DNA from: Betaproteobacteria bacterium | GTDB taxonomy: Bacteria; Pseudomonadota; Gammaproteobacteria; Burkholderiales; SG8-39 | DNA: 7,435 bases | Direction of reading: 5' to 3' | NCBI GenBank assembly: GCA_007280315.1 | Contig: QYQC01000167.1 | Span: 1 to 7,435, forward strand | Part shown: positions 1 to 5,343 of the stretch, in pieces | How the letters are laid out: the number at the start of each line of letters is the position of its first letter | Position numbering within the stretch: the stretch's first letter is position 1 | Position numbers and translations under genes: made by a program | Notes under the pieces: generated by a model | What the model was told of the DNA's origin: nothing | Database searches by the model: none | What the model saw: the letters and a program-made list of their open reading frames with translations, nothing else

Positions 1-702
1 CACCGTGGACGAGCAATAATCCCAATAGATTTCCGGAATCATCAGCAGTGGCGATCCGGCGAAATTGCGCCGCAGCTGGCTCGCGTTCGCGGCTTCGCGC
101 ATCAGGTCGAGCTCGTCGTTGAGATGCTTGGCGAATTCCGTTACCACCTCGCGCGGCTTCAGGCGCCGGCCGTCGATCCACAGCGCCTCGATCAGGCCGG
201 CCGCGCTGTCGAGCAGGGCCAGGTCTTTCTCGATCGCCTGCTGCATGTTGGGGCGCAGTATCTTGACCGCGCATTCGCGCCCTCCGGGAAGCACGGCGAA
301 ATGCACCTGCGCAATGGAGGCGCTGGCCACCGGCAGCGCCTCGAACTGCTCGAATACCTGCGCGACCGGCCGGCCGAATGCGCGTTCGAGCTGGGCGTGG
401 GCCAGGGCGGTCGAAAACGGCGGAACCTGATCCTGCAGTCGCGCCAGTTCGTCGGCGATATCCGCTGGCAGCAGGTCGCGCCGGGTGGAGAGCATCTGGC
501 CGAATTTGACGAACAGCGGACCCAGCGCCTCGAGCGCCAGGCGCAGGCGCACTGCGCGCGCTTCGGTGAGCCGGCGCCAGAACAGCACGCGCTGCACCGC
601 GACCAGCAGCAGGCGCGTACGCGCGTGGGCGAGCACGAACTCATCCAGGCCGAAGCGGATGCTGACGATGATGATTCGGGCGAGGCGGAGGAGGCGCTGC
701 AA
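1..702 (-). CDS. ubiB: UbiB, ubiquinone biosynthesis atypical kinase/ATPase (5' part, cut by window edge)
   Basis: The first 234 codons of UbiB (family length a little over 500) read from a TTG start at 702-700 to the window edge, so the C-terminal half is missing. UbiB is a membrane-associated ADCK/ABC1-type atypical kinase with ATPase activity that supports late ubiquinone biosynthesis. Visible hallmarks: the KxGQ motif as KFGQ at residues 66-69, the alanine-rich nucleotide loop ASASIAQVH at 126-134, the invariant lysine in AVKILRP (Lys147), and the acidic ELDLMREAANA segment at 197-207. The start is inferred: an in-frame TAA lies at 738-736, no ATG or GTG lies between it and the conserved N-terminus (RLLRLARII), and CAGG ends 8 bases before the TTG. 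It follows ubiJ by about 89 bases. Family identity is essentially certain; the start codon is less so. Confidence 0.96.
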   Translation of the reverse strand, partial: MQRLLRLARIIIVSIRFGLDEFVLAHARTRLLLVAVQRVLFWRRLTEARAVRLRLALEALGPLFVKFGQMLSTRRDLLPADIADELARLQDQVPPFSTALAHAQLERAFGRPVAQVFEQFEALPVASASIAQVHFAVLPGGRECAVKILRPNMQQAIEKDLALLDSAAGLIEALWIDGRRLKPREVVTEFAKHLNDELDLMREAANASQLRRNFAGSPLLMIPEIYWDYCSSTV

Positions 703-791
703 TGGATTTGCCTGCGGAATGTCGGAAACAGAATTTTAACCGCAGAAGGCGCGGATGCAGAGCTTAAACCGTTTCCCGGCGGTCCTTTGCT
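703..791. other. ubiJ-ubiB intergenic spacer with degenerate AACCGCAGA-type motif
   Basis: This 89-base spacer separates the ubiJ stop from the ubiB start. On the plus strand, 736-762 reads ttaaccgcagaaggcgcgg followed by atgcagag. From memory it resembles the degenerate 'aaccgcagaggcgcagag' sequences scattered between genes in many environmental proteobacteria. I see no hairpin followed by a T-run and no clear promoter. Calling it a repeat relative rests on memory of that motif, since only one copy is present here. Confidence 0.35.
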
Positions 792-1376
792 TTAGGATAC
801 TCTGGATCTGGACAGCGCGGCAATGCGCTTGTCCAGCCGCGCGAGATCGTCGCGCAGCTGATCAGCATCGGTCAAAAATTGGCGCACCTCGGCAGGTCGG
901 GCGAGCAACGGCTGTTCTTCGATCCAGTATTCGGCAAAATTCTGCGCCAGCTTTTCCACCGCCTCGCGGTTCCATGCGGCGAAGCGTTTGCCCTCTTTCA
1001 CCATGCGCTGCGCGAGCACATCGCCGAACACCCTGGACAGGTCTTCCGCGAGGTCCCAGCGCAGGTGCCGGAACAGGTATTGCACCGAGCCGGCCAGATC
1101 GGCGTTGCCTTCGATGCCGATTTCGCGCATCAGCGCGTCTTCGCCGCGCGCAAACGCCGGCAGTGCCGCCGGACCGATGGTGACGACCAGGTTCGGTATG
1201 GTGTCTGCCGCGGCGCTGCGCACCATCCCGGTGTCAAGGATATCCAGCCGCAGCGCCGGTAGCGGCGGGTTGCGGAATTCGACGCACTGCCCGGCGTAGG
1301 GCTTGAGTTTGTCGCGCGCCCAGGCTTCCGCGCCGAGCAGGTGGTTTAGCGCGTAGATTCCCGGGTGCGGCAGCAT
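792..1376 (-). CDS. ubiJ: UbiJ, ubiquinone biosynthesis accessory factor (SCP2 domain)
   Basis: A 194-residue soluble protein, close to the roughly 200 residues of E. coli UbiJ. UbiJ binds ubiquinone-pathway lipids through an SCP2 domain and is an accessory subunit of the soluble complex that carries out the late ring modifications. The SCP2 region spans about residues 15-115. The family block IEGNADLAGSVQYLFRHLRW (88-107), followed by DLAEDLSRVFGDVLAQR, is clearly present. The C-terminus (about 145-190) is charged and helical (FAEYWIEEQPLL, then VRQFLTDADQLRDDLARLDK) and could form a coiled coil. The ATG at 1376-1374 is preceded only by a weak GGG about 11 bases upstream; the MLPHPGIYALNHLL beginning fits the family. 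It starts about 36 bases after the Tim44-like gene and precedes ubiB, as in E. coli, where ubiE-ubiJ-ubiB are adjacent. Confidence 0.93.
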   Translation of the reverse strand: MLPHPGIYALNHLLGAEAWARDKLKPYAGQCVEFRNPPLPALRLDILDTGMVRSAAADTIPNLVVTIGPAALPAFARGEDALMREIGIEGNADLAGSVQYLFRHLRWDLAEDLSRVFGDVLAQRMVKEGKRFAAWNREAVEKLAQNFAEYWIEEQPLLARPAEVRQFLTDADQLRDDLARLDKRIAALSRSRVS

Positions 1377-1412
1377 TGAACGGTTTGCCCGTATGCGAAA
1401 GACGTGCGGTTG

Positions 1413-2288
1413 CTACTGTATTTGCTGTATGCCCGCCAGCACCCAACCGGTGGCGCCGGATACCGGCTTCGCCAGATTCCAGACTTCTTCGAACGCTTCG
1501 GGCTGGGCGTTGATTTGCTCGCGGATCATGCCGTAGAAGCGCACGCTCGCCCAATGGCTGTCGCCTTCGGTGAGCGCTTCCAGCAATTCGGCGTTGAGCG
1601 TCACCACGTCGGTCTGTTGCGCGACGCCGCCGTGTTGCAGCAGATCCTGTTTGATCGACTCGAACATGGCGTCGGTAGTGAACTCGCGCAGTTCGCCCAG
1701 TTTGCCGCTGTCATGCACCGCCTGCAGCTTGACGAAATTGAGCTTGGCCTGGCGCAGAAACCCTTCGGTGTCGAATCCGGCAGGGATGTTCGGTTGCGAC
1801 TGCCCGCCGAAAGCCGGCGCGGCGCCGATGCCGGATGCGAGCGCGGAAGGCGGCGCGGAGGCGGGTTCGTTAGCCATGCCGGCGTATTGCAGATTGCCCT
1901 CGGTCCTGGGCTTGCTGAAGCGGCGTATTACAAAGACCACGGCGAATCCGACCAGCGCCATGATCAACAGCGTGCCCATCATGCCGCCCAGTCCGCCCAG
2001 TCCACCGTGGCCGAGCAGGTACCCCAGCCCCAGGCCGGCGGCGAGGCCGGCGACCGGTCCCAGCCAGCGGTTGCCTGCAGGCTGTGGCGCGGCACCCGGT
2101 GCGGGTGCCGCGGCGGGGGCAGCGGGTGCGGCCTGCGACGGCGGGGTCTGCTGCACGCTCCTTGTGGGCGCCACGCTGCGTTGTGTGCCAACGGATCGTC
2201 CGCCGCCCAGGCGTGCGGCTTCGGCGTCCTCGATGGCGAATGTCAATGCAACGAATGCGACCATCAATGCCGAAAGAAGCTGTTTCAT
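1413..2288 (-). CDS. Tim44-like domain protein, exported or membrane-anchored
   Basis: A 291-residue protein with a C-terminal Tim44-like domain. Residues 1-24 form a Sec-type signal peptide (MKQLLSALMVAFVALTFA core, probable cleavage after AEA), followed by the ARLGGGRSVGTQRS motif common in this family. An Ala/Pro-rich low-complexity linker fills about 45-75. A Gly-rich hydrophobic stretch (75-103) and a stronger transmembrane helix (about 104-122, followed by RRFSK) come next. A second flexible linker (about 128-165) leads to the Tim44-like fold (about 170-290, FLRQAKLNFVKLQA to the C-terminal WVLAGIQQIQ). Mitochondrial Tim44 tethers import motors to the inner membrane; the bacterial role is not established. 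The start is secure: AAGGAG at 2299-2294 lies 5 bases from the ATG. It sits between ubiE and ubiJ, but a direct part in ubiquinone synthesis is only inference from position. Confidence 0.92.
   Translation of the reverse strand: MKQLLSALMVAFVALTFAIEDAEAARLGGGRSVGTQRSVAPTRSVQQTPPSQAAPAAPAAAPAPGAAPQPAGNRWLGPVAGLAAGLGLGYLLGHGGLGGLGGMMGTLLIMALVGFAVVFVIRRFSKPRTEGNLQYAGMANEPASAPPSALASGIGAAPAFGGQSQPNIPAGFDTEGFLRQAKLNFVKLQAVHDSGKLGELREFTTDAMFESIKQDLLQHGGVAQQTDVVTLNAELLEALTEGDSHWASVRFYGMIREQINAQPEAFEEVWNLAKPVSGATGWVLAGIQQIQ
2088..2112. repeat. 11-bp perfect inverted repeat with 3-base loop
   Basis: CGCGGCACCCG (2088-2098) pairs perfectly with CGGGTGCCGCG (2102-2112) around GTG. It lies in the part of the Tim44-like gene coding the Ala/Pro-rich linker, so biased GCN/CCN codons could produce it by chance. 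No T-run follows on either strand, so it is not a typical intrinsic terminator. Confidence 0.6.
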
Positions 2289-2311
2289 TTTTTCTCCTTG
2301 GAGCGTGAACC

Positions 2312-2324
2312 GCGCATTATGCGC
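2312..2324. repeat. Short palindrome in the ubiE to Tim44-like gap
   Basis: GCGCAT-T-ATGCGC is a 6+1+6 perfect palindrome in the 44-base gap after ubiE. On the minus strand it contains CATAAT, one mismatch from a -10 box, 19 bases or so upstream of the AAGGAG of the Tim44-like gene. The best upstream -35 candidate (TTACAA, 18-base spacing) is poor. It could be a small operator or a weak internal promoter, or chance. Confidence 0.3.
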
Positions 2325-2332
2325 CTATAAGC

Positions 2333-3067
2333 TCAAATCTTGTAAGCCCGATGCAGCGCCACCACGCCGGCGCTCAGATTGAAGTATTCGACTCGCTCGA
2401 AGCCCGCCTGTTCCATCAGCGTTTTCAATTGCGCCTGATCGGGGTGCACGCGTATCGATTCGGCCAGATAGCGGTAGCTGTCGGCGTCGCCGGCGAATCT
2501 GGAACCCAACCAGGGCAATACCGTAAACGAATACCAGTCATAGACGCGGGTCAGCGGCTGCCATACGCGCGAGAATTCGAGCACCAGCAGGCGAGCGCCG
2601 GGCTTCATCACGCGGCGCATCTCGGCCAGCGCTCTTTCCTTGTGCGTCATGTTGCGCAGGCCGAAGGCGACGCTGACGCAGTCGAAATAATCGGCGGGGA
2701 ACGGCAGATTCTCGGCGTCGCACTGTGCCAGAGGCAGCGCGCGCCCCTCGTCCAGCAGTCGGTCGCGTCCACGCGCCAGCATGGCGCGATTGATGTCGGT
2801 GAGCCAGACTTCGCCCGCGGCGCCGACCTGGCGCGCGAACACGCGCGCCAGGTCGCCGCTTCCCGACGCCACATCGAGTACGCGCTCGCCGGCCCTGATG
2901 CCGGCGAGCGCGACGGTGAACGCCTTCCACGCGCGGTGCATCCCGGCCGACATCAGATCATTCATCAGGTCGTAGCTGGGCGCGACGGAGTCGAATACGT
3001 CGGCGACCTTGCGCGCCTTCTCCGTCTCGTTCACCTGTTCGAAGCCAAAGTGGGTCTTGCCGTTCAT
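2333..3067 (-). CDS. ubiE: UbiE, SAM-dependent C-methyltransferase of ubiquinone/menaquinone biosynthesis
   Basis: A 244-residue class I methyltransferase, near the 250 residues usual for UbiE. It methylates the ring carbon of 2-polyprenyl-6-methoxy-1,4-benzoquinol in ubiquinone synthesis (and demethylmenaquinol where menaquinone is made). Visible signatures: YDLMNDLMSAGMHRAWK at 32-48 (first UbiE signature), SAM-binding motif I VLDVASGSGDLA at 63-74, an acidic residue at the end of strand 2 (D91), CDAENLPF at 116-123, GLRNMTHKERALAEMRRV at 136-153 and MKPGARLLVLEFS at 154-166 (second signature, with Ala for the second Gly). The ATG at 3067 has GGAG at 3077-3074, 6 bases away. It starts 18 bases after the PilZ-like gene, so is probably co-transcribed with it. 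The DNA coding motif I contains unusually strong inverted repeats (see 2824-2912). No menaquinone genes are visible, so the ubiquinone role is the safer call. Confidence 0.98.
   Translation of the reverse strand: MNGKTHFGFEQVNETEKARKVADVFDSVAPSYDLMNDLMSAGMHRAWKAFTVALAGIRAGERVLDVASGSGDLARVFARQVGAAGEVWLTDINRAMLARGRDRLLDEGRALPLAQCDAENLPFPADYFDCVSVAFGLRNMTHKERALAEMRRVMKPGARLLVLEFSRVWQPLTRVYDWYSFTVLPWLGSRFAGDADSYRYLAESIRVHPDQAQLKTLMEQAGFERVEYFNLSAGVVALHRAYKI
2772..2788. repeat. 7-bp perfect inverted repeat inside ubiE
   Basis: CGCGCCA (2772-2778) pairs with TGGCGCG (2782-2788) around GCA. Alone it would not be notable in GC-rich DNA; it is listed because it lies 35 bases from a much stronger hairpin at 2824-2855. 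Confidence 0.5.
2824..2855. repeat. 14-bp perfect inverted repeat (hairpin A) inside ubiE
   Basis: CGACCTGGCGCGCG (2824-2837) pairs without mismatch with CGCGCGCCAGGTCG (2842-2855) around the 4-base loop AACA. After one mismatch (2823/2856) three more pairs follow. In the ubiE mRNA it spans codons for DLARVFARQV, just after SAM motif I. No U-run follows, so it is not a canonical terminator. The pairing is directly visible; any function is unknown. Confidence 0.75.
2881..2912. repeat. 13-bp perfect inverted repeat (hairpin B) inside ubiE
   Basis: CGCGCTCGCCGGC (2881-2893) pairs perfectly with GCCGGCGAGCGCG (2900-2912) around CCTGAT. In the ubiE mRNA it lies upstream of hairpin A, in codons for ALAGIRAGER just before motif I. 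Its span of 32 bases equals that of hairpin A, and 25 bases separate the two. No terminator-like U-run follows. Confidence 0.75.
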
Positions 3068-3085
3068 TGCGCTCTCCAGTTTGCG

Positions 3086-4699
3086 CTAGCGCGCCGGCTC
3101 GATCGCGACGCGCTCGAAATCGCTGCCGCGCTCGATCACACCGCTGAGCAGCAGCAACTCGGCGCTGTCGCTGTAGACCTCAACAATGCGCTTGGGCCGG
3201 TACCAGCCGGGAGGCAGAATCAGCGAGGCCGGCGTCGACAGCGCGGCGAGCGCGGGACAATACAGCGCGGGGACGAATTTCTCCGCCTGTGCGTTGATGC
3301 CTGTCGGCCGTACGGCAACGGCTACCGGTACCCCGGGGATGATGCGTACGCCAAGATGCAGGTCACTGTTCTCGTCGGTCACAAGCCAGCGCACCGCGCC
3401 GATCAGAAAACTCTTGGCGTCGGCCGGGCGCACTGCTACCAGCTGTGAGTGCGCGTAGCGTCCGCCGCTCGCGCCCGCCGGGCGCACGATGCGCAGGCCG
3501 GACAGGCTTTCCTCGCGCAGCTGCCACTCTTCGATGGCGTAGCCCCCGGCCTGGATATAGGCATCGTCCTGGCGCGAGCTCACATGACCAAAGGCGGCGA
3601 TCTCGTCGCGTTGGTGCAGCGACAACTTGGTCGCGAGTCCGGGTTGACGGAAGGTTTTACCCGAGATATGGAAATGCATCGATACGATGGTGCTGCATGC
3701 CTGCGCCGTTGCGCTGGCGCCGCGGCGCGCCTGAACCCGGCCATTCTTGCCCTCGCACCAGAGACGGAACAGCAGCACCAGCAGCTGTTCGACTTCGGGC
3801 ATGGCGCAATCGTCACCCAGCCCGAGGCTCGCGGGCGGCTCGCCTTTGCGCAGCAGCACAACGTTCTTTTTGAGGCTGCGTGCGAGATCGGTGATGTCAA
3901 GCCAGGCCGAGGCGCTGCGCCCGTCGGCGTCGGCCTCGCGGTAGGCGCCCGCAGCCGCAGAAAAATCCAGCAGCAGCGGCGGCAGACTCTTGTCCTGGGG
4001 CGCCGCGCGTCGCACCGGCGCGTGCTGCGCCCAGTGCGCCAGCCAGCGCCGAATCTGCCCGAGCTGCTTTTGCGGCTGCTCATTCGGATTTGACAGCACG
4101 AACAGCAACGCAGCCACATACACTTCGACGCAGCTTACGCTGGCGTCCTTGACCGGATCCGCGACAGCCGTCGCGGTATTGCCCGACTCGTCAGCTCTGC
4201 GGTAAAGCTGGTGCAGCGTCCTCCAGTAGGCATCGGGGAACACATGATAGACACGGCAATGATCGAACATGCTCGATGCCAGGCAGTCCAGCCCGCGCTG
4301 GCAGACGAGGGCGGTCTGGCCGTCGTGTCTGCCGTTGCCCGCGCTGCCCAGACAGTGGAGGTAGCCGATCAGCAGTTCCTGCCAAAGATCGGCCACGTGC
4401 GCAAGAATACCGCGCTCAACCTGGGTCAGCGGGAACGGCTTGTTGACCAGTTTTCGTAGCTGCTGCTCCTGCACGAAATAGACCGGTTCACGCAGCAGTT
4501 CCAGAATTGTCAGACGCTCGTCAGCGGGGAGACCGTAGTGATTGAGCTCGCGCAACTGCTCCAGCAGCCGCATCTGTGACGGCGCCACGTTGACCAGAGG
4601 CAACTCGGCCAGCCAGGCGGCGCAGGATGCGCTATCGGTAAACTGCGGATGCGCATCGGCGGAAATTTCCGGCGGTTTCAATTCGAACATGGTGCTCAT
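3086..4699 (-). CDS. Uncharacterised 537-residue protein with degenerate PilZ-like C-terminal region
   Basis: I do not recognise this protein by name. It has no signal peptide and no clear transmembrane helix, so it is probably cytoplasmic. Residues about 25-240 look mostly helical (SQMRLLEQLRELNHYGL, then ERLTILELLREPVYFVQEQQ and, at about 102-116, a block beginning HVADLWQELLIGYLHC). The middle (265-345) includes the DITDLARSLKKNVVLLRKGE and VEQLLVLLFRLW blocks. The C-terminal part looks beta-rich: EESLSG at 396-401 resembles the PilZ DxSxxG motif with Glu for Asp, and FLIGAVRWL (431-439) plus DLHLGVRII (446-454) resemble later PilZ strands. The RxxxR arginine motif of PilZ is not evident, so c-di-GMP binding is uncertain. 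The ATG at 4699 is chosen because it overlaps the HIT stop codon (ATGA), implying translational coupling; ATGs at 4726 and 4690 are alternatives. It ends 18 bases before ubiE. Confidence 0.85.
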   Translation of the reverse strand: MSTMFELKPPEISADAHPQFTDSASCAAWLAELPLVNVAPSQMRLLEQLRELNHYGLPADERLTILELLREPVYFVQEQQLRKLVNKPFPLTQVERGILAHVADLWQELLIGYLHCLGSAGNGRHDGQTALVCQRGLDCLASSMFDHCRVYHVFPDAYWRTLHQLYRRADESGNTATAVADPVKDASVSCVEVYVAALLFVLSNPNEQPQKQLGQIRRWLAHWAQHAPVRRAAPQDKSLPPLLLDFSAAAGAYREADADGRSASAWLDITDLARSLKKNVVLLRKGEPPASLGLGDDCAMPEVEQLLVLLFRLWCEGKNGRVQARRGASATAQACSTIVSMHFHISGKTFRQPGLATKLSLHQRDEIAAFGHVSSRQDDAYIQAGGYAIEEWQLREESLSGLRIVRPAGASGGRYAHSQLVAVRPADAKSFLIGAVRWLVTDENSDLHLGVRIIPGVPVAVAVRPTGINAQAEKFVPALYCPALAALSTPASLILPPGWYRPKRIVEVYSDSAELLLLSGVIERGSDFERVAIEPAR

Positions 4700-5127
4700 T
4701 CTGCCACCGCTTGCAATGAATCGCACAAGGCCCGCTTGAGGGCAGCGCGGTCGATCGTGCGCGGTGCGCCCGGTCGCCGCACCTCGCCCCAGACGGACCC
4801 GGGAAAGTGCTTGTCGTCAGCAAAACGCGCGATTACATGCCAGTGCACATGCGCCACGGCGTTGCCCAGGCTTGCGAGGTTGATCTTTGCCGGCTGCAGC
4901 AGTTGGCGCAAAGTCTGCTCGGCCGCGAACACCACGCGCATCAGTTCCCGTCTTGACGCCGCATCCAGATCAGTCATTTCGCGCACATGCCGGTTGAGAA
5001 TGACGCGGCAGAACCCGGGGTAGTCGCGATCGTCGACCAGGACTACGCGGCACAGCTCGTCCTGCCACAGCATCTCTCCGCCGACAGAATCACACAATTC
5101 ACAGGGGGTGGCAGCCAATTTGTTCAC
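4696..5127 (-). CDS. HIT-family (histidine triad) nucleotide hydrolase/transferase
   Basis: A 143-residue protein of the HIT superfamily, whose members hydrolyse or transfer nucleoside phosphates (for example Ap4A- or AMP-conjugate hydrolases); the substrate here cannot be told. The triad is AHVHWHVIARF, with His at 93, 95 and 97 from the chosen start. CELCDS near residue 9 gives a CxxC pair that may bind zinc. The RVVLVDDRDYPGFCRVILNR block and the KHFPGSVWG tail are typical of the proteobacterial subgroup. The GTG at 5127 puts the start 8 residues before the first Cys, which suits the family, but no Shine-Dalgarno precedes it. The frame stays open to an ATG at 5283, but the extra 52 residues do not look like a HIT protein. 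Another option is TTG at 5118. The stop overlaps the next gene's ATG (ATGA). Confidence 0.92.
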   Translation of the reverse strand: MNKLAATPCELCDSVGGEMLWQDELCRVVLVDDRDYPGFCRVILNRHVREMTDLDAASRRELMRVVFAAEQTLRQLLQPAKINLASLGNAVAHVHWHVIARFADDKHFPGSVWGEVRRPGAPRTIDRAALKRALCDSLQAVAE

Positions 5128-5343
5128 GAAAAGAGTGGAATGAGCGTTGAAGGTGAATCCATTTACCCCGGCGCGTGAGCGAACGGGAATCCCGGTACGT
5201 CCGCCGGCAACGCATGCGCACGGACCTGCTGCAGAACCAGAATAGCAGATTTCGAGAACCAGGAGCCCGTTCACGTTCTGCATTCAGCGCCGGTTCGCAA
5301 TAGCGCTTTGACTGGCGCGCGACGCCGCCACCTCGCGCACCCG
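5128..5343. other. 216-base gap between BPSS1780-family gene and HIT gene
   Basis: No gene is supported here if the HIT gene starts at the GTG at 5127. The HIT frame is open through most of the gap (to 5283), but that stretch has no domain character. After the BPSS1780-family stop, GCGCGA and TCGCGC could form a 6-bp stem with a 10-base loop, but no T-run follows, so termination is not supported. An extended -10-like sequence lies at 5247-5239. It is the largest internal gap and the likeliest place for a new transcript to begin. Confidence 0.5.
5239..5247 (-). promoter_or_regulatory. Possible extended -10 element upstream of the HIT gene
   Basis: The minus strand reads TGC-TATTCT, matching the extended -10 form (TGn then a TATAAT-like hexamer, 4 of 6). 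No good -35 box lies about 17 bases upstream. It would give a leader of roughly 105 bases before the GTG at 5127. This is a weak match in the only roomy gap of the region. Confidence 0.2.

Noticed and set aside
317..342. 9-bp inverted repeat in ubiB
   Set aside because: GAGGCGCTG and CAGCGCCTC pair perfectly, but an 8-base loop and a 9-bp stem are within what GC-rich coding sequence can give by chance; not listed as a separate feature.
1404..2330. A 308-codon open frame on the plus strand opposite the Tim44-like gene
   Set aside because: The minus-strand frame has a signal peptide, ribosome binding site and Tim44-like domain; the plus frame shows none of these and looks like a shadow.
2824..2912. 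ubiE inverted repeats read as intrinsic terminators
   Set aside because: They lie in the middle of a complete conserved coding sequence and neither is followed by a U-rich tract on either strand.
2351..3448. A 365-codon open frame on the plus strand
   Set aside because: It lies antisense to ubiE and the PilZ-like gene, its translation is rich in Arg, Ala, His and Gln with no recognisable domain, and GC-rich DNA often leaves antisense frames open.
4699..4726. Upstream ATG at 4726 for the PilZ-like gene
   Set aside because: It would overlap the HIT gene by about 30 bases; the ATG at 4699 gives an ATGA overlap and a better fit to translational coupling.
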